Below, in pieces: positions 1-6,782 of a stretch of 7,885 nt of DNA; positions within the stretch are counted from its first letter, which is position 1; every line of letters begins with the position of its first letter. The notes beneath the pieces were generated by a model. The model ran no database searches, was not told the DNA's origin, and saw nothing but the letters and a program-made list of their open reading frames with translations. The DNA comes from Verrucomicrobiales bacterium. GTDB lineage: Bacteria > Verrucomicrobiota > Verrucomicrobiia > Verrucomicrobiales > DEV007. Position numbers and translations under genes: made by a program. The DNA is taken from contig QIKC01000033.1 in NCBI GenBank assembly GCA_003232855.1, forward strand, positions 1 through 7,885, written 5' to 3'.

Positions 1-24
1 GGATTGCCGTCGATGGGGAAGGCG

Positions 25-318
25 ATGAAGAAGACGTTCCCGATGGAAAATCCCAAACACGCGCCACCGCGTATGGTGGAGTCGATCAAGTCCAAAATCC
101 GCAAATACCTGAAACGCGAGCGGCGTAAACCGCTTCCAGTGGAGGTGGATTTCTGGGATTTCGACTGTCGGATCGGCAAGACCGAAGAGGCTGCGGAGGT
201 CGCACACGTCTCGGCATTGATCAAAGCGGTCGATACGGCGTCGGAGGAATCTTGGAGCCAGATCTATATCGAGATCCTCGCCAAGCCCGGTCGGCGGATG
301 AGGCGGTCGGAGGAGTGA
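25..318 (+). CDS. DUF6172-type small conserved protein of unknown function
   Basis: This encodes a small, soluble, very basic protein of about 97 residues. From memory the N-terminus (MKKTFPMENPKHAPPR, then an Arg/Lys-rich stretch ending KRERRKPLP and the motif DFWDFDCRIG) matches the DUF6172 family found in proteobacteria and other phyla; its function is unknown. The chain then runs through an acidic segment and ends in a basic tail (GRRMRRSEE). There is no signal peptide or membrane segment, so it is probably cytoplasmic. The ATG at 25 is chosen because family members start at MKKTF. An in-frame ATG at 13 and a TTG at 4 are alternatives, and the frame may continue off the left edge. The GGGGAAGG before codon 25 sits unusually close (2 nt) for a ribosome site, which leaves the start uncertain. 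The many basic residues could suit nucleic-acid binding, but no known fold is visible. The family call is fairly secure; the function is not. Confidence 0.75.
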   Translation: MKKTFPMENPKHAPPRMVESIKSKIRKYLKRERRKPLPVEVDFWDFDCRIGKTEEAAEVAHVSALIKAVDTASEESWSQIYIEILAKPGRRMRRSEE

Positions 319-335
319 GAGGGAAGCAGGGAGAC

Positions 336-396
336 GTGCCAGGAACTGAACCTCCAGCCATGCGTTCGGTGATATAGCTCAAAAAGTACCTGGCAC
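336..396. repeat. Imperfect inverted repeat, REP-like palindrome in intergenic gap
   Basis: The left arm GTGCCAGGAACT (336-347) and the right arm AGTACCTGGCAC (385-396) are reverse complements at 11 of 12 positions, with a 37-nt spacer. The right arm is preceded by five A's. From memory the core GTGCCAGGTACTTTTT is found as a dispersed palindrome in many bacterial genomes, often near REP-associated tyrosine (IS200-like) transposase genes. No transposase gene is in the window, so this would be a non-autonomous copy. There is no T-run after the right arm on the + strand, so it does not look like a normal intrinsic terminator for the gene ending at 318. On the - strand the right arm is followed by TTTTT, which could be read as an internal part of the element. 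Confidence 0.5.
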
Positions 397-509
397 TTAC
401 TGCCCTCGCACCGCACTCGCTAACGATAAACGAGATATATTTTCCGCTGTTTAAGATCGGCTAGCCCTTGTCCCATCGGACTCTTTGCGCGAGGGGTTCC
501 CCGCCCGTT

Positions 510-1496
510 ATGCCCACCGACCTGCGCACCGAAGACTTCGACTACCCGTTGCCCGAGGAACTCATCGCCTCGCGCCCCAGTGCGCAGCGCGACGCCTCGC
601 GCATGATGGTGGTCGATCGCGCAGCGGGCAGCGTGCGCTGTGGCGCCTTCACCGAATTCTCCGAGATGATCGGCGACGGCGACTTGGCGGTATTCAACGA
701 CACCCGCGTCGTGCCCTCCCGCTTCTTCTCCGATGACGGCAAAATCGAAATCGTCCGCCTCGGCGGCACCGAACCCGAACTCTGGCGCTGCATGGTACGC
801 CCAGGCAAAAAAATGCGCGTCGGCAAAACCGTCACCATCGCCGGCGTGCGTGGCACCGTCGAGGCGATCCTCGAACGCGGCGAGCGCCTGCTGCGCTTCG
901 ACACGCCCATCGACATCGCCGAACACGGCGAACTCGCCTTGCCGCACTACATGCACCGCGACGCCGAACAAATCGACCTCGAACGCTACCAAACGGTCTA
1001 CGCGCGCCAGCCCGGAGCCATCGCCGCGCCCACCGCCGGCCTGCATTTTACCCCGGAACGGGTCAAAGCCCTGCCGCACACCTTCCTCACCCTACACGTC
1101 GGCGTCGGCACCTTCCGACCGGTTCGCGCCGAACGAATCGCCGACCACCAGATGCACCCGGAGTCGTTCGAAGTCTCACCAGAAACGGCCGCGACCATCA
1201 ACGACGCCCGCCGCGTAATCGCCATCGGCACCACCGTCGCCCGCGTGCTCGAACACCTTTCCCTCGGAGGGCGCGAAATCACACCCGGCGCCGGCGAGAC
1301 CGATATCTTCATCTACCCAGGCTTCGAATTTCACCGCACCGGCGCGCTTTTGACCAACTTCCACCTGCCAAAAAGCACCCTATTCATGCTAGTCTGCGCG
1401 CTGGCCGGCAGCGACTTGATGCGCGAGGCCTATGCCCAGGCGGTCGCCGAGCGCTTCCGCTTCTTCAGCTACGGGGATTGCATGCTCATCCTCTGA
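510..1496 (+). CDS. queA: S-adenosylmethionine:tRNA ribosyltransferase-isomerase
   Basis: QueA transfers and isomerises the ribose of S-adenosylmethionine onto preQ1 at wobble position 34 of GUN-anticodon tRNAs, giving epoxyqueuosine in the cytoplasm. The 328-residue product shows the family hallmarks in order: DFDYPLPEELIASRP at the N-terminus, DLAVFNDTRVVPSRFF (58-73), YQTVYARQPGAIAAPTAGLHF (160-180), LHVGVGTFRPV (195-205), the HQMHPESF segment (213-220), IAIGTTVARVLE (237-248), TNFHLPKSTLFMLVCALAG (282-300) and the closing RFRFFSYGDCMLIL. It is slightly shorter than the usual 340-356 residues, apparently because the region after residue 71 is compact. The ATG at 510 is used because homologues begin a few residues before DFDYPLP; a GAGGGG at 491-496 lies 13 nt upstream. 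An in-frame upstream start at 468 would add 14 unconserved residues. No tgt or other queuosine gene is next to it, and it appears to be a single-gene unit. Confidence 0.97.
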   Translation: MPTDLRTEDFDYPLPEELIASRPSAQRDASRMMVVDRAAGSVRCGAFTEFSEMIGDGDLAVFNDTRVVPSRFFSDDGKIEIVRLGGTEPELWRCMVRPGKKMRVGKTVTIAGVRGTVEAILERGERLLRFDTPIDIAEHGELALPHYMHRDAEQIDLERYQTVYARQPGAIAAPTAGLHFTPERVKALPHTFLTLHVGVGTFRPVRAERIADHQMHPESFEVSPETAATINDARRVIAIGTTVARVLEHLSLGGREITPGAGETDIFIYPGFEFHRTGALLTNFHLPKSTLFMLVCALAGSDLMREAYAQAVAERFRFFSYGDCMLIL

Positions 1497-1505
1497 TGCA
1501 ACTGC

Positions 1506-1534
1506 TTGGCAGTGACCGCTTTCCCGACTATAAG
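1506..1534 (+). promoter_or_regulatory. Sigma-70-type promoter for the exported protein gene
   Basis: A -35 box TTGGCA (1506-1511) and a -10 box TATAAG (1529-1534) are separated by exactly 17 nt, and each matches the consensus at 5 of 6 positions. Transcription would begin near 1541, giving a leader of about 17 nt before the ATG at 1558. This location excludes the GTG at 1534 as the start codon of that gene. A short inverted repeat ACTGC-TTG-GCAGT (1501-1513) overlaps the -35 box and could be an operator half-site pair or the tail of the queA transcript; it is too short to say. Confidence 0.6.
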
Positions 1535-1557
1535 TGCGGCGAAAACACGACACCCCC

Positions 1558-2463
1558 ATGCACCCCTCCAGACGGCACCTCGCCGCATCTCTAATTTTTG
1601 CTCTGTTAGCCACAGCGCTGTTTGCCCCGGGTCGCGCCCAGGCGCAACTGATGGTGAGCATGAAGCTCAACAAGGAGACTTTCGTGGCCTACGAGTCCGT
1701 CGTCGCCACGGTCACCGTACACAACCGCGCCGGTAGCGATATCGTGCTCGGCGGCCCGCGCGGCACCAGTTGGTTGACCTTCGACATCTACCGTCAGGGA
1801 GATTTGCTCAGCCCGCGCCGACGCGACCCCTTCGGGCTCGGTGCCTTCGTGCTCGGCGCCGGCAAGAGCGTCACCAAAACCCTCGACCTCGGACGCGCCT
1901 ACTCACTCGCCGACTACGGCAGCTACTCGATCAACGCCGCGGTCTACTTCCCGCCGCTAAAGACCTATTTCAGCTCGCCAAAAAAACGCATCAACGTCTC
2001 CGACAGCCGCCCCTTCTGGAAGCAATCGGTCGGCGTGTCGCAGGGGCGCGGAGAACTGGCGTCGTTCCGCGAGTACTCACTCCTCGAACACCGTGACCAA
2101 GTCCGCGCCGACCTCTACGTCCGCCTGCGCGATGCCAAGACACCGCGCGTCTACTGCTGTTTCTCGCTCGGCCGCTACCTCAATATCCGCAAACCGCAGG
2201 CCACCGTCGATTCGCAGAACCGCCTACACGTTTTGCACATGAGCCAGCCGCACATGTTCTCACACTCACGCATCAGCCCGGAAGGCACCTTCCTCGGCCA
2301 AGATTTCTACCGCGAAACTGCCGGCGACCGGCCGAAGCTGATGATCGACTCCGGCGGCGGCGTGCGCGTCGTCGGCGGCAAGCTCCACGATCTGGACAAA
2401 CCGCAGCCGGTGGCAGATCGCCCGCACTCGATCACCGATCGCCCGCCCGGCCTGCCGCGCTAA
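1558..2463 (+). CDS. Exported protein of unknown function with N-terminal beta-sandwich-like region
   Basis: The 301-residue product has a clear Sec signal peptide: a basic n-region (HPSRRH), a hydrophobic core (LAASLIFALLATALFA) and a cleavage site near AQA-Q at 28-30. Residues 31-147 form a run of alternating beta-like segments (LMVSMKLNKETFVAYESV, VVATVTVHNRAG, SWLTFDIYRQG, YGSYSINAAVYF). This looks like an Ig-like or BsuPI-like sandwich as in proteins that state how a substrate is bound or presented, but I cannot assign a family. Residues 150-275 are a second region with a CC pair (200-201) and many aromatic residues. The tail is basic and Pro-rich with a degenerate 7-residue repeat (ADRPHSI, TDRPPGL; DNA GATCGCCCGC at 2416 and 2437). 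I believe similar proteins occur in Opitutae, function undescribed. The ATG at 1558 is chosen over GTG 1534 because of the promoter and signal peptide. No Shine-Dalgarno sequence is visible. Probably periplasmic. Confidence 0.85.
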   Translation: MHPSRRHLAASLIFALLATALFAPGRAQAQLMVSMKLNKETFVAYESVVATVTVHNRAGSDIVLGGPRGTSWLTFDIYRQGDLLSPRRRDPFGLGAFVLGAGKSVTKTLDLGRAYSLADYGSYSINAAVYFPPLKTYFSSPKKRINVSDSRPFWKQSVGVSQGRGELASFREYSLLEHRDQVRADLYVRLRDAKTPRVYCCFSLGRYLNIRKPQATVDSQNRLHVLHMSQPHMFSHSRISPEGTFLGQDFYRETAGDRPKLMIDSGGGVRVVGGKLHDLDKPQPVADRPHSITDRPPGLPR

Positions 2464-2501
2464 AGCGCCAAAGCCCGAATTTCGCGTCGCACTCCCCCGA
2501 G

Positions 2502-2520
2502 ATCACGATTCCATCGTGAT
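2502..2520. terminator. Hairpin between convergent genes, possible bidirectional terminator
   Basis: ATCACGAT-TCC-ATCGTGAT is a perfect 8-bp stem with a 3-nt loop. It lies 38 nt after the stop codon of the + strand gene and 20 nt after the stop of the last - strand gene. An alternative outer pairing, GATCAC (2501-2506) with GTGATC (2523-2528), shares bases with it. The flanks lack a real T-run (only GTTCTTT on the + side and none on the - side), so intrinsic termination would be weak. Position between converging genes is the main support. Confidence 0.45.
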
Positions 2521-2540
2521 GGGTGATCGTTCTTTCCCCG

Positions 2541-3545
2541 CTACGCTCCGCGTCTGCGCCGCAGGGTGAGCAAGGCGGTGCCGAGCAGGACGAGCAGGAC
2601 TCCACTGGGTTCGGGGATGCCGGTAGTAGAGGCGACGCGAAAGCCGAGATTGGCGTTCTCGGTGCCAGGGTTGTTGTTGGTGCTCACCGTGGATGCGAGT
2701 GCCAGAACACTAGCCGTCGTCCAAGATCCACCGCGAACGCTACGCGGGTCGCTTGCCGCCCCGTTGAGCCCATCGACGCTCGATTCCATCCACTCCAAGG
2801 CGTTGCCATTCATCCCGAAAGTACCGTAGGGGCTGGCACCGCCGGCCTCATCGACAAGAGCTGGCCCGACAGAAAATGCGTTCCCGTAAACTGCGGTATC
2901 CGGATCGGTGCCACCGGTCACGGCGGACGGCGTGCCGCTGGTGGCGAAGGTGTTGTAGCTCAGCGCATCACCATCGAAGTAAGCGGTCTTATACCATTCG
3001 TTTTCACTGGGGAGATAGAAGTTCGCGCCGCTGTTGCGGTAGGGATTGTCGGCATCATAGCCAGTGTCCCCGGATTCCCAGAGCACGATGTTCGCACTGA
3101 TGGCAGTGTTGGAAAATTGATAGGCAGCCACCGATCCGCTGCTCACGTTGAGCCAGTTGACGAAGCGAGCCGACTCGTTCCAAGAAATTCCGGTGGCGGG
3201 GCGGCCCGCGAGATTACCTCCCGTGACGCCATTTCCGGCATAGTCATACATGCTGATCGTCGGGCCGCCAGAAACTGCGTTGTAGGTGTCGATCATGTCG
3301 CGGCTCACCTCCGTGCTGCTCATGTAAAAGATGGTATCGACCCTGCCGTAGCCGGTGGTGTCGGCGGTGTTTCCGGGGTTGCCGATCTCCACAAAGGACA
3401 TGTCGAAGGTGTCGCTACCAACCCCAAAGATGGCGGCGGAAGCGGCCGGTAGCAGGGCGGCGCCCAAAGCCATCATGGCGACGGGGAGCGCTAGGTATCG
3501 GCGGTTTGACATCTTGGGTATTTTCACGATTTCGCGGGGTTGCAT
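2541..3545 (-). CDS. FGE/SUMF1-fold surface protein with PEP-CTERM sorting signal
   Basis: The 334-residue protein has a signal peptide (MSNRRYLALPVAMMALGAA from residue 12, cleavage near ASA-A), an FGE-sulfatase/SUMF1 fold over residues 48-306, and a PEP-CTERM tail at 310-333 (IPEPSG, hydrophobic stretch, RRRR). Fold landmarks are GISWNESARFVNWLN (119-133), YLPSENEWYKTAYFDG (177-192), GTFGMNGNALEWME (241-254), RGGSW (271-275) and LGFRVAS (300-306). In active enzymes two cysteines follow RGGS(Y/W) and build formylglycine in sulfatases. Here those places hold Thr277 and Ala282, and no cysteine occurs in the protein, so that reaction is not expected. A binding or structural role outside the cytoplasm is more likely, after processing by an exosortase encoded elsewhere. 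The first ATG (3545) directly abuts the TAA of the upstream gene; the ATG at 3512 gives a more ordinary signal peptide and may be the true start. Last gene of the operon. Confidence 0.9.
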   Translation of the reverse strand: MQPREIVKIPKMSNRRYLALPVAMMALGAALLPAASAAIFGVGSDTFDMSFVEIGNPGNTADTTGYGRVDTIFYMSSTEVSRDMIDTYNAVSGGPTISMYDYAGNGVTGGNLAGRPATGISWNESARFVNWLNVSSGSVAAYQFSNTAISANIVLWESGDTGYDADNPYRNSGANFYLPSENEWYKTAYFDGDALSYNTFATSGTPSAVTGGTDPDTAVYGNAFSVGPALVDEAGGASPYGTFGMNGNALEWMESSVDGLNGAASDPRSVRGGSWTTASVLALASTVSTNNNPGTENANLGFRVASTTGIPEPSGVLLVLLGTALLTLRRRRGA

Positions 3546-6500
3546 TTACGGGGTGTCGGTGAGTTCGAGCGAGAGGCGGTAGAGGAAGGAGCCGCTTCCC
3601 GGTGCCAGCGAGCGATAGACCCTGTCCACGCGCCCATCGTCGCGGAAGAGCAGTTCGCGGGAAAACAGGGCGTCGGCGGGAGACCATTCGATCATGTCTG
3701 AAGTCTTTTCAAGATAGAACTGGAAGTCGAGCAGGCCTTGAACCGAGACGGTTTCCAAGGTGAAATACCCGTCCTGAAACATTTGAATGCGCAACAGAGG
3801 TTCCCCATCCGCATCGGCAACGGTGGGAATCTGACCGCGCACATACTCGAAGGCATTCGGGACGGTGTCGCGGTCGTCATCGGCCGCGGCCAATTCCGCA
3901 TCGCTGCGGGTATCGCCGGGGAAGTAGAGATCCCTCCAGTCCTCGAAAGCCGAGGCGCTGGTGGTGGCGCTCGTCAGGAACTGGATCTCCCTATAACCGG
4001 AAGCGCTCACGTGGTAGATGTCTGGATTGGTCACCACGCTGATCCAAGCGACGGGGACGGCCGCTCCGGGATCGGGAGCCGGGTCGGTCAGGAGCGGGCC
4101 GATGGGGGCTATCTCCAACGCGATCTCCGATTCTCCGGCCGCGAAGCTCACCACGGTGGAGAGGCTTTGGTAGTCGATGCCATTGACGGCTGTGCCGGAG
4201 AAGACCAAGGGCACGTCGAGCGATTCACTGAGATCGCCAGTGCGGGTGAGCATCGCCTGGCCGGATGTCGGGGGGTCGAGGATCACGTGGCTCACGGCGA
4301 AGAGGCTCAGCACCGGCCCGTCTTCGAGGGCGAAGGTGATGGGCGCGTCGGGAAGAGTGGTGATGAAAGCACTGGCCATGACCTGGATGGTGATCTGTTC
4401 GAATTCGTCCAAATCATCAAAGACCGGGCTCAGGGTGAAGCTGGCAGTCGTGGCTCCGCTGGCGAAGCTGACGGCGCGCACCGCACCACTTCCGCTGGCG
4501 TCAGTGATCGTGTAGTCATCATCGATTTCGGCGCTGCCCGTAAAGCTGAGGGCGACGTCCAAGGCGGCCTCGATATTCCCGCTGCGGGTCAGAACGAAAG
4601 TTCTAGGGTCGTCGGTCTCCTTTATGGTGCTGCTGTCACCAGCGATTTCGATGGTGGTGTCGTAGCCCGAGCCGCCGAGAAGGATGGTGCCTTCGCCGAT
4701 CAAGCGCGGCAGGTCGGCATTGACGAAATTGTGGTTCTCAAAGGTGACCGTCTGATCGACACCGGAGCCGTCACCATTGTGATCCAGTTCAAGGAAACTG
4801 TGAACCCGCGGGACATTGTCGTCGCCGCGGATGACCTCGGTGCGGAAATTTAGATAGCTTTCGGGAGGACCACTGAGGCCGGCGAAGGTCTCGGTGAGGT
4901 CGAGCACGTCGCCCTCCTCTTCCGAAAAGTCGGTGATGGTATCCTGGCCGTGGTCGCTGAAGATATGGAATCGGTCAGCGCCGCCGCCACCGGTCATGCG
5001 GTCGTCGCTGGGACCGCCGCGCAGCGTATCGGCGAGGTCTTGTCCGATCAGCACATCCTGCCCCCAGCCGCTGGTGATGAGGTTTCTGCGCCCGGCGGTG
5101 CCGGTGATGGTCAGAGCGATGGCGTCATCGCGATAGTCCCAGACCAGCATGCCGTCCCAGCGCGAGCGTTGGTAATCTTCCGCCCGCGTCCGTGCGCCGG
5201 AGGTCAGAAGTTCCTCGAAGATGATGATTTCCTGCACCCCGCCATGCAACCAGCCCGAGGCCTCGGGATCGCTGAAGCCCTGGGAGCCGCCGATCGTCGG
5301 GAAGCCGGTGATCGCATCAACCGCCGTGCCGCCGGAGGCAAAAAAGTACCCGGCGTAAAAGCTCATCGTAAAATTGTCGCCACTGCGCGATAGCGTGACC
5401 TGGCCGGGGTCGTTGGATGCCAGCGAGGTGCCGAAGATTTCCAAACCGTCGTGGATCGCGTGATGGGAGTCGGCGGAGGCCGCGTTTTCACGCCCACCGA
5501 TCTCGAGCTTCAACCCGCCGATGCTCAACACGGTCTGGTCGGCGGCCTGGAAGGAGTCGATATCGAAGCGCACCAGCGCGGTAAAATCCCCAAGTTCCAA
5601 ACCGCGTTCGTCGAGGTAGAGAAACCTCGATCCGTCAAAGGCAAGCCCATCGGCCTGATAGACCGGCGTCCTGTCGGCATAGGGTTGGTAGCCATCGTGC
5701 AAGTTGCCGGTGACATCAACCCAATCGGCGACTGGGTCGCCGACACTCAGCGCGTCGCCAAGATCATCGGCATCGAGCCATAGCGTCGGTGCGGCAGCGG
5801 CGGGCGAATAAACATCCACGCGGATGCTGGCAGTGATCGGATCGAAGGGGAGGTGGTCGTCATTGAGAGTCACCGGGATGATGCCCCCGGCAAAAGTGGT
5901 ATCGGCGACGACCCAAACCTGCCCGGCAAGAACGTCGGCGTAGCTGAAGGCAACCGTGGCCGGGATTTCGCCCGAGGCTCTGTGCACGCTGAGACCCGAC
6001 AAGGAGGTGTCAAAGGCGATGGTGATGTCTTCAGGATCGGTGTTGGCGTCGATGACCTTCAGGTGCAGCCCAGCGTGGCCGCCCAGCGGCACCAGCAAGG
6101 AAGTCGCCTGGAGCAGCGGGCGGGTGTTACTGGCGTTCGGATCCGAACCGCCTTGGAATTCGGCGAGCGCAAGAATCCCGTCGTTATCATTATCGCTGCC
6201 GGCATCACCGGCAAAGAAGGGATTGAGACCGTGAAGTTCCTCCCACCAATCGGGTATGCCGTCGCCATCGCTGTCCGACTGCGGCAGCGTGACGAGCAGA
6301 TCGAGGGTGTGCTGGGCGCCGCGCGTGGAGAAGCTGGTGGTGAGTAGCGACTGGGTCGGGTCGAGTGGCACGGCGAGTTCGCCGTCGATGGTGATCGAGT
6401 CAAAACGATAGACGGTCTCGTCCGTGCCGGTGGTGAGGTTGCCATCGAGATCGTCGCTTTCCGGGAGGTAGCGCTGGGCGATTTCGATGCGGTAGGAGAA

Positions 6501-6767
6501 TTCTCCCGAGGTGCCGATGGCGTCGAGGTTCACCGTTTCGGTCACGGTGTTCTCCGGGTTGTCCTCGGCGACCAGAGTCATGATCAGCTTGCCGTCATAG
6601 AGTTGCCTCGCTGAACCTTCATCCCGGTTGATGACCTTCCCATGGATGATGACTGAGGGTTCGGAGAAACCGACCGCGAGAACCTGGGAGGCGGCGGCCA
6701 TCGAGAGCAATGTGAGGGCGAGCAGGGTGGGGCATTTCATGGTGCTGGATGGAATTGGGAAATTCAT
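3546..6767 (-). CDS. Large multidomain exported calcium-binding, adhesin-like protein
   Basis: This is a 1073-residue exported protein, with a Sec signal core at residues 11-31 (KCPTLLALTLLSMAAASQVL). Order of modules: a beta-rich N-terminal region (35-160); Asp-rich calcium-type repeats (DSDGDGIPDWWEELHGLNP at 165-183, then GSDNDNDGILALAEFQGGSDP); a cadherin-like stretch (215-320); a LamG/concanavalin-like domain (327-540, starting PTLWLDADDLGD, with LAFDGSRFLYLD); RTX-like glycine/aspartate turns (568-600) running into a segment like the type I secretion target domain (GQDTITDFSEEEGDVLDL, 607-624, to about 690); two Calx-beta domains (about 705-800 and 820-890); and a C-terminal module (about 935-1073) with DDDRDTVPNAFEYVRG and a beta-rich end. 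No catalytic domain is recognised; adhesion or matrix function is inferred. The ATG at 6767 is 15 nt after the previous stop; ATG 6740 (residue 10) is equally credible, and neither has a Shine-Dalgarno sequence. No PEP-CTERM tail is present. Confidence 0.9.
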   Translation of the reverse strand: MNFPIPSSTMKCPTLLALTLLSMAAASQVLAVGFSEPSVIIHGKVINRDEGSARQLYDGKLIMTLVAEDNPENTVTETVNLDAIGTSGEFSYRIEIAQRYLPESDDLDGNLTTGTDETVYRFDSITIDGELAVPLDPTQSLLTTSFSTRGAQHTLDLLVTLPQSDSDGDGIPDWWEELHGLNPFFAGDAGSDNDNDGILALAEFQGGSDPNASNTRPLLQATSLLVPLGGHAGLHLKVIDANTDPEDITIAFDTSLSGLSVHRASGEIPATVAFSYADVLAGQVWVVADTTFAGGIIPVTLNDDHLPFDPITASIRVDVYSPAAAAPTLWLDADDLGDALSVGDPVADWVDVTGNLHDGYQPYADRTPVYQADGLAFDGSRFLYLDERGLELGDFTALVRFDIDSFQAADQTVLSIGGLKLEIGGRENAASADSHHAIHDGLEIFGTSLASNDPGQVTLSRSGDNFTMSFYAGYFFASGGTAVDAITGFPTIGGSQGFSDPEASGWLHGGVQEIIIFEELLTSGARTRAEDYQRSRWDGMLVWDYRDDAIALTITGTAGRRNLITSGWGQDVLIGQDLADTLRGGPSDDRMTGGGGADRFHIFSDHGQDTITDFSEEEGDVLDLTETFAGLSGPPESYLNFRTEVIRGDDNVPRVHSFLELDHNGDGSGVDQTVTFENHNFVNADLPRLIGEGTILLGGSGYDTTIEIAGDSSTIKETDDPRTFVLTRSGNIEAALDVALSFTGSAEIDDDYTITDASGSGAVRAVSFASGATTASFTLSPVFDDLDEFEQITIQVMASAFITTLPDAPITFALEDGPVLSLFAVSHVILDPPTSGQAMLTRTGDLSESLDVPLVFSGTAVNGIDYQSLSTVVSFAAGESEIALEIAPIGPLLTDPAPDPGAAVPVAWISVVTNPDIYHVSASGYREIQFLTSATTSASAFEDWRDLYFPGDTRSDAELAAADDDRDTVPNAFEYVRGQIPTVADADGEPLLRIQMFQDGYFTLETVSVQGLLDFQFYLEKTSDMIEWSPADALFSRELLFRDDGRVDRVYRSLAPGSGSFLYRLSLELTDTP

Positions 6768-6782
6768 GGGACTGAGTGATTG

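Noticed and set aside
436..441. TATATT as a -10 box for queA
   Set aside because: The hexamer is good, but no acceptable -35 box lies 16-18 nt upstream (GCACTC at the 17-nt position), so I do not list it as a promoter.
420..1079. A 219-codon - strand frame across the first half of queA
   Set aside because: It mirrors the unmistakable QueA frame, and its composition (A, G, D, F, H rich) is typical of a shadow frame.
2523..3452. A 309-codon open frame on the + strand opposite the FGE-like gene
   Set aside because: The - strand frame has a signal peptide, FGE motifs and a PEP-CTERM tail; the + frame has low-complexity content and no family.
3738..4853. A 371-codon open frame on the + strand opposite the large exported protein
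   Set aside because: It is antisense to a gene with clear domains, has no recognisable family, and is rich in G, D, V and R as expected from a GC-rich complement of a real frame.
4698..5090. Calling the large protein a typical RTX toxin or serralysin-type protease
   Set aside because: Only a few degenerate glycine/aspartate turns are present, there is no zinc-protease motif or toxin domain, and the module is internal.
6738..6767. Small inverted repeat GAATT...AATTC near the start of the large gene as an operator
   Set aside because: The stem is only 5 bp in a locally AT-rich stretch and is easily expected by chance.
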